Below are positions 48,729 through 55,769 of a DNA stretch of 64,000 nucleotides, piece by piece. Made by a program: the position numbers and the translations under genes. Under the pieces are notes generated by a model that saw nothing but the letters and a program-made list of their open reading frames with translations, was not told the DNA's origin and did no database searches. Within the stretch, counting starts at the first letter, position 1. Every line of letters begins with the position of its first letter. Location: NCBI RefSeq assembly GCF_018224955.1, contig NZ_JAGTUU010000003.1, forward strand, positions 1 through 64,000, in the 5' to 3' direction. The stretch is from Thetidibacter halocola (GTDB lineage Bacteria; Pseudomonadota; Alphaproteobacteria; Rhodobacterales; Rhodobacteraceae).

Positions 48729-49433
48729 ATGAACGGGATCGTCATCATCGCGGGATCGGCCGAGGCGCATGCGCTGGCCCGTGCCCTGCCGGGCGCGCAT
48801 GTCCACATGCCGGTGCCCGAGCGCGTGGCGCGGCGCTGGTCCGGTCCGGTCAGCACCGGGCCGGTGGATGAGGCGCTGCTGGCGCTGCTGGGCGCGCGCG
48901 TGGTGGTCGAGGCTGCGCATCCCTGCGATTCGGCGACCGCCTTTGCCGTGGCGCGGGCCTGCGAGGCGCTGGGCCTGCCGCGCCTGCAACTGGTCCGTCC
49001 CGGCTGGCGTCCCGGTCCGCGCGACCGCTGGACGCGCCTGCGTCGGGTCGAGGATGCGGCACGCGTGATCCCATCCGGCGCCCGCGTTCTGGTGACGCTG
49101 GGCCGGGCAGAACTGCCGCGCCTGCGCGGCTTGCGCGCCTGCGTCCTGGCGCGTCGCATCGGGCGGGGCGGGCGGTTCCCGCTGCGCCATGGCCGCTTTC
49201 TGCCGGGCGAGGGGCCTTTTACCCCGGCGCAGGAGGCGCGGCTGTTGCGGCGCGAGCGGATCGACTGGCTGATCGTGCCCGACGCGGGCGGGCCGGGTGG
49301 CTGGCCGAAACTCGCCGCCGCCCGCGCGCTGGGCCTGCCAGTGGCGCTGATCGACCGACCGCGCCGCCCCGATGGGCCAAGCGTGGCAACAGTCAAGGAG
49401 GCGCTGGCATGGCTGACCTGCCCGAACGGGTGA
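48729..49433 (+). CDS. cobK: precorrin-6A reductase-like protein (CobK/CbiJ family)
   Basis: Protein of 234 residues. The N-terminal nucleotide-binding strand reads IVIIAGSAEAHALARAL, followed by VVEAAHPCDSATAFAVARAC (family DATHPFA block) and LVRPGWRP; the C terminus has IDWLIVPDAGGPGGWPKLAAARALGLPVALIDRP. All match CobK, which reduces precorrin-6A in cobalamin synthesis, but the sequence is divergent and no other cobalamin gene is near. AAGGGAAGGGG precedes the ATG. It overlaps the next gene by 25 bases. Confidence 0.72.
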   Translation: MNGIVIIAGSAEAHALARALPGAHVHMPVPERVARRWSGPVSTGPVDEALLALLGARVVVEAAHPCDSATAFAVARACEALGLPRLQLVRPGWRPGPRDRWTRLRRVEDAARVIPSGARVLVTLGRAELPRLRGLRACVLARRIGRGGRFPLRHGRFLPGEGPFTPAQEARLLRRERIDWLIVPDAGGPGGWPKLAAARALGLPVALIDRPRRPDGPSVATVKEALAWLTCPNG

Positions 49434-50047
49434 TCCTGGGACCCGACTGCATCGCCGAGGGCTGCGACTGGCTGGCCGCGCACGAGCCGCGTTTCGCCCA
49501 TGCGCTGGAGCGGACCGGCCCCCTGCCGCTGCGGCTGCGCCCGGACGGCTTTGCGCAACTCCTGCAGGCGATCGTCAGCCAGCAGGTCAGCGTCGCCTCG
49601 GCCCGCGCGATCTGGGCAAGGCTGGACGAGGCCGGGGCGAGCCGTCCCGAAACCGTGCTGGACCTGGGCGAGGACCGCCTGCGCGCCCTCGGCCTCAGTC
49701 GGCAGAAGGCGGCTTATGCGCTGGCCCTGTCCGAGGCGGGCATCGACTATGAGGCGCTGCGCGACGCCCCAACCGCGCAGGTCGTGGAAACGCTGGTCGC
49801 GGTGAAGGGAATCGGCGTCTGGACGGCCGAGATCTATGCCATGTTCAGCCTCGGCCGCGCCGATGTCTTCGCCCCGGGCGACCTGGCCCTGCAAGAGGGC
49901 GCGCGTATTCTTTTCGACCTCGACGACAGGCCGCGTGACCGCACCCTGCGGCAGATGGCCGAGGACTGGCGCCCTTGGAGATCGGTTGCGGCCCGCGCGC
50001 TCTGGGCCTACTACCACGTTGCCAAGCAAAGGGAGGGTATCCTGTGA
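49409..50047 (+). CDS. DNA-3-methyladenine glycosylase II (AlkA-like)
   Basis: Base-excision-repair enzyme of 212 residues. The helix-hairpin-helix motif lies near VAVKGIGVWTAEIYAMFSLGRADVFAPGD, with the catalytic aspartate in APGD near residue 156 and QAIVSQQVS near 53. It lacks the N-terminal beta domain of E. coli AlkA, as short bacterial homologues do. AAGGAG lies before the ATG. It overlaps the esterase gene by four bases (GTGA), so the two are translationally coupled. Confidence 0.9.
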   Translation: MADLPERVILGPDCIAEGCDWLAAHEPRFAHALERTGPLPLRLRPDGFAQLLQAIVSQQVSVASARAIWARLDEAGASRPETVLDLGEDRLRALGLSRQKAAYALALSEAGIDYEALRDAPTAQVVETLVAVKGIGVWTAEIYAMFSLGRADVFAPGDLALQEGARILFDLDDRPRDRTLRQMAEDWRPWRSVAARALWAYYHVAKQREGIL

Positions 50048-50709
50048 CGCGCGTTCTGAATACCGGCCGGGTCGAGCCGAAATCGGGCGAGACCCGCTCT
50101 TGCGTGGTCTTCCTGCATGGCTACGGCGCGAACGGCGCCGACCTGCTGGGCTTGGCCGATCCTTTGGCGGAACACCTGCCGGACACGCTGTTCGTCTCGC
50201 CCGACGCGCCCGAGGCCTGCGCCGGGGCGCCCTTTGGCTTTCAGTGGTTCCCGATCCCGTGGATCGACGGATCGTCCGAAGAGGAATCGATGCAGGGCAT
50301 GGCCCGCGCGGTGGACGACCTGAACGCCTTTCTCGATGCGCTGATGGTCGACGAGGACCTGATGCCGGAGCAGGTGGCGCTGTTCGGCTTTTCGCAGGGT
50401 ACCATGATGAGCCTGCATGTCGCGCCCCGGCGCGAGGACGCGGTCGCGGGAGTCGTGGCCTTTTCCGGCCGCCTCTTGGCGCCCGAGTCGCTGGTCGACG
50501 AGGTCGTGTCGCGTCCGCCGGTCCTGCTGGTGCATGGCGATCAGGACGACGTCGTGCCTGTGCAATCCCTGCCCGAGGCCGCCGACGCGCTGCAAAAGGC
50601 CGGCTGGAAAGAGGTCTATGCCCACGTGATGGAGGGCACCGCCCACGGCATCGCGCCCGACGGGTTGGGCGTCGCGCTGGCCTTTCTGCGGGACAAGTGC
50701 GGGTTCTGA
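50044..50709 (+). CDS. phospholipase/carboxylesterase family alpha/beta hydrolase
   Basis: Cytosolic serine hydrolase of 221 residues. FLHGYGANGADLLG forms the oxyanion region, GFSQGTMMS carries the nucleophilic serine (about residue 119), VHGDQDDVVP the aspartate and EGTAHGIAP the histidine. Members of the family hydrolyse carboxylic or thioesters. The start is GTG at 50044 with AGGGAGGG upstream; an in-frame extension upstream lies inside the glycosylase gene. Confidence 0.88.
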   Translation: MTRVLNTGRVEPKSGETRSCVVFLHGYGANGADLLGLADPLAEHLPDTLFVSPDAPEACAGAPFGFQWFPIPWIDGSSEEESMQGMARAVDDLNAFLDALMVDEDLMPEQVALFGFSQGTMMSLHVAPRREDAVAGVVAFSGRLLAPESLVDEVVSRPPVLLVHGDQDDVVPVQSLPEAADALQKAGWKEVYAHVMEGTAHGIAPDGLGVALAFLRDKCGF

Positions 50710-50805
50710 GCCTGTCGCACCCTGAATGGGGCGCCTCCGGTGCCTGTCACGCAGGCGTTACGCATCCTGACTATCCCTTCCGCCGACCACCGCATCTTGC
50801 GGGGC

Positions 50806-50833
50806 TTGCCAGAGGCAAAACGCGAGATATAGT
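50806..50833 (+). promoter_or_regulatory. candidate promoter of the HNH nuclease gene
   Basis: TTGCCA (50806-50811) and TATAGT (50828-50833) are separated by 16 bases. Transcription would begin near 50840, about 65 bases before the start codon, ahead of a GC hairpin (GGCGGGGGCTCCCGCC). Confidence 0.4.
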
Positions 50834-50906
50834 GGTTAAAAGGCTGGGGCGGGGGCTCCCGCCCTGATGCCGGAACGAGGCAGACAGGGCGGAGGACGAG
50901 TCCCCC

Positions 50907-51491
50907 ATGGATGGCGATTTCAGGATCCATTTCACGCGCGAACCGGGCGCGCTGAAACATCACCCGGCGCTTGTGCTGAACGCGGATTACCGGCCGCTGA
51001 GTTACTATCCGCTCAGCCTCTGGCCCTGGCAGGATGCGGTCAAGGCGGCCTTTCTCGACAGGGTCGATATTGTGGCCGAGTATGACGAGGTGGTGCGAAG
51101 CCCGTCGATGTCGCTGCGCATACCCAGCGTCGTGGTGCTGAAGGACTACGTCAAACCCAGGAAGCGCGTGGCCTTCACGCGCTTCAATCTTTTTCTGAGG
51201 GACGAATTCCGCTGCCAGTATTGCGGCGACCGGGCCGAACTGACCTTTGACCACGTGGTGCCGCGCGCCAGCGGAGGGAGGACCAGCTGGGAAAACGTGG
51301 TGGCCGCCTGCGCGCCCTGCAATCTGCGCAAGGGCTCGAAAAGTCTGCGGCAGGCGGGGATGAGCCTGCGCAAGCCGCCGCGTTGCCCCTCGGCCCCCGA
51401 ACTGCTGGACATGGGCCGGCGATTCCCGCCCAACCACTTGCACGAAAGCTGGATGGACTTCCTCTATTGGGACGCCGAGCTGGAGGCCTGA
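50907..51491 (+). CDS. HNH endonuclease family protein
   Basis: Protein of 194 residues with a C-terminal HNH domain: CQYCGDRAELTFDHVVPRASGG (in blocks), TSWENVVAACAPCN, giving two CxxC zinc pairs and the catalytic His/Asn/His set, at about residues 106-150. The N-terminal part (LVLNADYRPLSYYPLSLWPWQDAV) is a conserved extension in chromosomal homologues of many bacteria. Probably a housekeeping nuclease rather than a mobile one. GGAGGACGAG precedes the ATG. The degraded island begins after its terminator. Confidence 0.88.
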   Translation: MDGDFRIHFTREPGALKHHPALVLNADYRPLSYYPLSLWPWQDAVKAAFLDRVDIVAEYDEVVRSPSMSLRIPSVVVLKDYVKPRKRVAFTRFNLFLRDEFRCQYCGDRAELTFDHVVPRASGGRTSWENVVAACAPCNLRKGSKSLRQAGMSLRKPPRCPSAPELLDMGRRFPPNHLHESWMDFLYWDAELEA

Positions 51492-51863
51492 GCCCCGCGC
51501 CGCCGCCGGGTCGACCAAAAGAAAAAGGGACGCCGCATTGGTGACGCTTTCGGTGCCTTGGGACACGAACATTACAGGCTTGGCGGATCAAACCGCCAGA
51601 CTTTTGATTCCAGACGGAAAAAATGGCTGAAACGAAGATGGACTGGACGAGATAGTTCGAGAATATTTTCTCGAACTGATGCCCATGCTCGAAATCCGCG
51701 CGATCTCGAACTTTCTCCTTCGTGTTTGAACGATAGGGCCAATATCGAACCAGAGCAAGCTTGACCCTCAATGAGGCGGGATGCGGAAGATTTTCCGCAA
51801 TGACTCCAAACAGCGTGGTTTTTCTGGCCTCATGTCGCACAACGACTCGAGGCGGAGCCACGC
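51492..51863. other. gene-free, A/T-richer entry to the degraded island
   Basis: 372 bases with no supportable gene. Apart from the terminator near 51590 it holds a perfect 10-base inverted repeat (51654-51663 and 51668-51677, AGTTCGAGAA/TTCTCGAACT, loop TATT). The sequence is visibly poorer in G+C than the core genes on either side, which suggests transferred DNA begins about here. A 135-codon minus-strand frame (51768-52175) overlaps the recognised pseudogene and has no family features. Confidence 0.5.
51581..51604 (+). terminator. terminator after the HNH nuclease gene
   Basis: Six-base stem TGGCGG/CCGCCA (51581-51586, 51593-51598) followed by GACTTTTG. It lies about 90 bases downstream of the stop codon. 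Confidence 0.5.
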
Positions 51864-52711
51864 ATGCGTAAGGCTCCGATGAAAAGCTTGCCGACGATCA
51901 ACTTCGAAATCTCGCAACTCTACCCCTGCACCGGGGTGCACCGCATCAACACCTGCGCGAACCCTGACTGCTTCAACTTTGGGAAACCTTTTGCCGACCA
52001 GATAACACGGCAGCGCCTGCGCAACGAGAAGTATCCCGACTTGTCGCCAGAACAGGCAAAGCTCTTCGATAAGCATGGGCCGGGGACCTACAAGCTCTCC
52101 GGGGCAGACAACGCGTAACGCCGCGTCTCTCGCGCATTCGACTTCGAGCACGATCCTTATGCCTGGTCCGATCAACGCACGATCCGGTGCCTCGGAATCA
52201 CGTGTTCAGGCGAGGTCTGCAACTCGGGCTTCTCGATCCTGTCGCCTGACCACCTCCGGGAAGAGGTCGAACGGCTGCGCAACTTCAATGGTGTTCTCGA
52301 CGGGCCCGCATGCGGCGCATGCGGTGTGCGCGTCCTCGAAAGGCCGAGCGAGTTCATCCTGAACGGCACGCATGAGGGGTCTACGAAGAAGAAGGCAACG
52401 CCAAAGGCGATCCGCCTCGTGTAGAAACCCTGCCATGGCCGCAAGGGCGCGCGTTTCACGGTTTCGCTTCCGCACGCAAGCCAGAAAACCACGGCCGATA
52501 ACCTTCGGATCCTAGGGCCATCCTCAACAGCGCCGGCATTGCTGATGTCCAGAGAATGATCGGGGCTGCTGCGGCCGGAAAGAAGATTGGATTCTCCCGC
52601 ATCTATGACCGCATTGCCTGGTTCGAAAAGGTTTTCCTGGCCTACGAACGGGAGATGCAGCGTCGCTGGCGCGAGATCGCCACAACCCGGTGCCTTCAGG
52701 CAGCCGTATAA
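51864..52711 (+). pseudogene. zinc-ribbon transposase-like gene, broken by two stops and a frameshift
   Basis: One reading frame continues from ATG 51864 through a TAA (52116-52118) and a TAG (52422-52424), then needs a one-base correction near 52513 to continue to the TAA at 52709-52711. Reconstructed, it gives about 280 residues: a first zinc ribbon (CANPDCFNFGK), a second cysteine region (RCLGITCSGEVC, GPACGACG), a basic KGARFTVSLP segment, and a helical SRIYDRIAWFEKVFLAYE block. This layout (cysteine ribbons, then a helix-turn-helix-like segment) fits the DNA-binding half of a transposase-like protein, though I cannot name the family. No catalytic domain follows. Confidence 0.6.
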
Positions 52712-52834
52712 AACCAGCCACACGCGCCGTGATCTGTTTCGTGAAACCTTTCGGTCAGGACAAAACGGGCCAATATCTCGTAAGTTCATGAATATAAAAC
52801 GGATATTCCAGCACGAAACAGGTTGAGGCTCCGC

Positions 52835-53987
52835 ATGGCGAAACAGGACACGAACTCCCTTGGCTCCTTCAGCTGGTCGATCGCAGAGCTTCTGCGCGGC
52901 GATGTGAAGCCATCGGAATACGCAAGGATCATCTTGCCCTTTGTCGTCCTGCGCCGTCTCGACTGCGTGCTGGCGCCGACCAAGGACGCGGTCATCGCTG
53001 CCGCGGAAAGCCTGGCCGACAACATCGACGATCAGATGCGCGACCGTATGCTGACGAACATCGTCGGCCCCCGTGCGAAGATCTACAACGGCAGACGCTT
53101 CTCCTTCGAGAGCATGCGCGCGCAGAACGCAGGACAGCTGCGCGCCAACCTGACCGACTACATTACCAAGTTTTCGGTGAACGCGCGCGACATCTTCATC
53201 GACAAGTTCGGCTTCCCGGAGCAACTGAAACGCCTCGACGAGGCCGGCATCCTCTACCTCGTGTTCGAGCGGTTCTCTCAGATCGACCTCCACCCGAACG
53301 AGATCGACAACATCGAGATGGGCATCCTCTTCGAGGACCTGATCCGGCGGTTCAACGAAAATGCGGCGTCCGACAACGGCGACTACTTCACCCCGTGCGA
53401 GGTGATCCGGCTCATGGTCGAGCTGCTCCTGGCCTACGACCACGAGGCACTCGCCGGTTCCGGCGTCATCCGCACCATCTACGACCCGACCATCGGCACC
53501 GGCGGCATGGCCTCGATCAGTGAAGAGAAGATGCGCGGCCTGAACAGGAAGATTCGCGTGCAGATCATCGGCCAGGAGACGATCAAGAAAACTATGCGAT
53601 CTGCAAATCCGACATGCTGATCACGGGCCATGACCCCGAGAACATCGCCTTCGGCAACACGCTCACCGACGACGCCTTTCCGAACCACAAGTTCCATTAC
53701 ATGCTGTCCAATCCGCCCTACGGCGTGGCCTGGAAGAAGTCCCAGGACAAGGTGAAGACCGAGCACGAGACTCTCGGCATGGATGGCCGCTTCGGCGCAG
53801 GCCTGCCACGCATCTCGGACGGACAGTTCCTCTTCGTCTAGCACATGGTATCCAAGATGCGTCCCGACCAACAGGGATCGCGCATCGGCATCGTGATGAA
53901 CGGCTCGCCCCTCTTCTCGGGCGGCGTTGGCTCGGGCGAGAGCGAGATCCGCCGCTGGCTGCTGGAACAGGACCTGATCGAGGCGAT
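52835..53987 (+). pseudogene. hsdM: type I restriction-modification methylase HsdM, 5' two-thirds, broken
   Basis: Reads as HsdM (N6-adenine methyltransferase of a type I system): an N-terminal helical domain (YARIILPFVVLRRLDCVL), the SAM-binding region DYFTPCEVIRL with DPTIGTGGM, and the catalytic NPPY (SNPPYGVAW). The frame is lost by a small deletion near 53580, resumes in the +1 frame (YAICKSDML), meets a TAG at 53839-53841 where the family normally has Gln (FLFxQHM), and continues to LIEAIE, where an IS begins. The start is ATG 52835. No functional methylase can be made. Confidence 0.9.
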
Positions 53988-54061
53988 TGAACTGGCCCCC
54001 GTTTCGACCGGACACTTGGGCATAACCATGGAGGCTTAGGCATCTGCCAGAGCACGTGCTT

Positions 54062-54403
54062 ATGTCTGAGATTGAGATCATCACCGATGTCGGCCGTCGG
54101 CGCCGCTGGACTGCCGCAGAGAAGCTACGGATCGTAGAGGAGACGCTGGACGACCGGGCCAGCATTTCGGTGGTCGCGCGCCGCAATGGTGTGGTGCCCA
54201 ACCTGCTGTATCGTTGGCGCCGGCTCATGCTCGAATGGGGAAGTGTGGCTGTGTCCGAGGACGATGAGGTCACGAGCAACAAGATCGTCCGCCAGATGGA
54301 GGACCGTATCCGCGAGCTCGAAAGCCAGCTCGGGCGCAAGACGCTGGAGGCGGAGATCCTGCGTGAGGCGCTGGACAAGTCACGGTCAAAAAAACCGACC
54401 TAG
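54062..54403 (+). CDS. IS3-family transposase OrfA
   Basis: A 113-residue helix-turn-helix protein: RRRRWTAAEKLRIVEETL near the start, VARRNGVVPNLLYRWRRL as recognition helix, and a leucine-zipper-like coil (MEDRIRELESQLGRKTLEAEIL) given here in part. It is the DNA-binding half of an IS3-type transposase and is intact. An A7 run at 54388-54394, just before its TAG, is the classic site for -1 frameshifting into orfB. The chosen ATG is 54062. Confidence 0.88.
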   Translation: MSEIEIITDVGRRRRWTAAEKLRIVEETLDDRASISVVARRNGVVPNLLYRWRRLMLEWGSVAVSEDDEVTSNKIVRQMEDRIRELESQLGRKTLEAEILREALDKSRSKKPT

Positions 54404-54540
54404 CTCGCGCGGTCGCCGCGACCGGACGATTTCCGGTGACGGTCGTGGCTCAAACCCTGGGCGTGGCCCGCTCGAACCTGATCGACCGGCTGAACGGGAG
54501 AAAGAAGCCGCGACGGCGCTATCACAAAGCGCAAGACGGT
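54388..54540 (+). pseudogene. IS3-family orfB, 5' fragment
   Basis: In the -1 frame relative to orfA the sequence reads LARAVAATGRFPVTVVAQTL, VARSNLIDRLNGRKK, RYHKAQDG, the typical N terminus of OrfB in IS2-like elements. The DDE catalytic core never follows: the sequence turns into hsdR. About 50 of some 270-300 codons remain. Confidence 0.75.
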
Positions 54541-54944
54541 GAGCGGGTGACCGCCGGAGACGGGACGCGCCTGCGCCCGATCGAAGAGTTCGGGGCAGCC
54601 CCTACACCGAGGAGGAAGAGCGTTCGCTGTCGGAGATTGTCTCCGCCTTCAACGAGCGCCATGGCACAACCTTTTCCCGCGAGGACTTCCTGCGTCTCGA
54701 ACGGGTCAACCAGGAAATCCTGGAGGACGAGGACCTTCGCGATATGATCCGCAACAATCCGGAAGATGTTGTCAGACCGGAGTTCGAGGCGCTGTTCATG
54801 GGCGCCCTGATCCGGATGTGCTAGCGTGACACCGAAATGCAAAGTGCGGTGATGTCGGACAACGAAGCGCGCGAGATGGCCATTCGTCACTTCTTCCGAA
54901 CCGCTCGGTGTCAGGTCTTCGAGGGAGCAACGCCTCGGGGCTGA
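54541..54944 (+). pseudogene. hsdR: type I restriction subunit HsdR, 3' remnant
   Basis: About 130 codons matching the C terminus of HsdR: RPIEEFGA, then (after a one-base slip in the CCCC run near 54600) YTEEERSLSEIVSAFNERHG, FSREDFLRLERVNQEIL, RNNPEDVVRPEF and REMAIRHFF. A TAG at 54822-54824 stands where the family has Gln (RMxQRDxEMQ), and TGA ends the frame at 54942-54944. The ATPase/nuclease parts and the whole of hsdS are absent. Confidence 0.85.
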
Positions 54945-54969
54945 CGACGAACCGTGTCGCAAACTCGTC

Positions 54970-55043
54970 GCGGCGGGCATGAACACTGGTTTTGCGATGG
55001 ACTTGAGAAGCGCCTTTCTTCCGAAAGGCGTCATGCCCGCCGC
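54970..55043. repeat. nested inverted repeat downstream of the hsdR remnant
   Basis: A perfect 13-base outer pair (54970-54982 and 55031-55043) encloses an 8-base hairpin CGCCTTTC-TTCC-GAAAGGCG (55011-55030). It stands between the last hsdR remnant and the bactofilin terminator. It could be a terminator, a recombination-site remnant or a folded RNA. The rest of 54945-55241 has no gene I can support. Confidence 0.5.
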
Positions 55044-55108
55044 CGCGGCCGACGATCCGGTTTCTCGCGGAGCATCCGGCAAGGTACGAAAAACATTGAA
55101 TAATAAGA

Positions 55109-55131
55109 CCGCGCCCCAAAAGAGGGCGCGG
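55109..55131 (-). terminator. terminator of the M23 peptidase-bactofilin operon
   Basis: Eight-base arms CCGCGCCC/GGGCGCGG (55109-55116, 55124-55131), followed on the minus strand by TCTTATTATT. It lies 110 bases after the bactofilin stop, and probably marks the edge of native chromosome against the degraded island. Confidence 0.65.
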
Positions 55132-55241
55132 CCAAAGTTTGTCCAAAATCTCTATGAGGGGACTTTGAAATCATGTCCCAATGCATGGAAAGCATCACCG
55201 CATTGGGCGTCCCTTTTGATTTTCGCGATGGCCGAAGGCGA

Positions 55242-55769
55242 TCAGCTGTTCTGCGCCTCGGGCTGCGCGGGGCGCTGAGGTGCCGCTGCGGGCTGCTGCT
55301 GGCCGGCGGGACGCTGGCGGTTGCCCGACAGCGGGTCGTCCTGACGCTGCACCGAGCCTTCGAAATGGGCGCCGGATTCGATCGCGATCGTCTTGTGGAT
55401 GATGTCGCCTTCGACCCGCGCGCTCGCGGTCAGGCGCACCTTGAGGCCGCGCACGCGGCCGACGATGCGACCATGCACGACGACGTCATCGGCGATCACC
55501 TCGCCCTTGATGGTGGCCGACTCGCCGATGGTCAGCAGGTGGGCGCGGATGTCGCCCTCGACCGTGCCCTCGACCTGGATGTCGCCGGTGGTCTTGATGT
55601 TGCCCACGATGTGCAGGTCGTTCGACAGGACCGAGGCCGGCGGCTTGGCCTTGGGGGCGGCGGGCTTGAAATCGCCTGCGCCCATCGGGCGTTGCGCTTC
55701 GGGCGCGGCCGCGGGTTTGGGATCCTCGGCCTTGGGGCCGGGTTCGTTGATCTTGCTCTTAGAAAACAT
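55242..55769 (-). CDS. bactofilin (polymer-forming cytoskeletal protein)
   Basis: Protein of 175 residues. The central DUF583 beta-helix (about 47-145) is visible as repeating short strands (NDLHIVGNIKTTGDIQVEG, VEGDIRAHLLTIGESATIKG, VHGRIVGRV), flanked by Pro/Ala/Lys-rich disordered ends. Bactofilins polymerise into filaments beneath the membrane and localise cell-wall enzymes. Its start lies inside the 3' end of the M23 peptidase gene (11-base overlap), so they are translationally coupled and probably act together in shaping the wall. Confidence 0.92.
   Translation of the reverse strand: MFSKSKINEPGPKAEDPKPAAAPEAQRPMGAGDFKPAAPKAKPPASVLSNDLHIVGNIKTTGDIQVEGTVEGDIRAHLLTIGESATIKGEVIADDVVVHGRIVGRVRGLKVRLTASARVEGDIIHKTIAIESGAHFEGSVQRQDDPLSGNRQRPAGQQQPAAAPQRPAQPEAQNS

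Larger units (their letters stand above)
53988..54540 (+). mobile_element. truncated IS3-family (IS2-group-like) insertion sequence
   Basis: The left end TGAACTGGCCCCCGTTTCG resembles the terminal repeat of IS2. It contains an intact orfA, an A7 frameshift run and the first ~50 codons of orfB, then stops where hsdR sequence begins. The right terminal repeat and the DDE integrase part of orfB are missing, so it cannot transpose. It sits inside hsdM. The left boundary is set by where HsdM similarity ends; the right one (near 54540) is approximate. Confidence 0.75.

Noticed and set aside
51768-52175. 135-codon minus-strand frame in the island
   Set aside because: No recognisable features, and it overlaps the zinc-ribbon pseudogene that reads sensibly on the plus strand.
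53839-54824. Stop-codon reassignment (TAG read as Gln)
   Set aside because: The same genes also carry frameshifts and large deletions, and core genes in the window use TAG as a normal stop (for example at 35088), so simple decay explains it.
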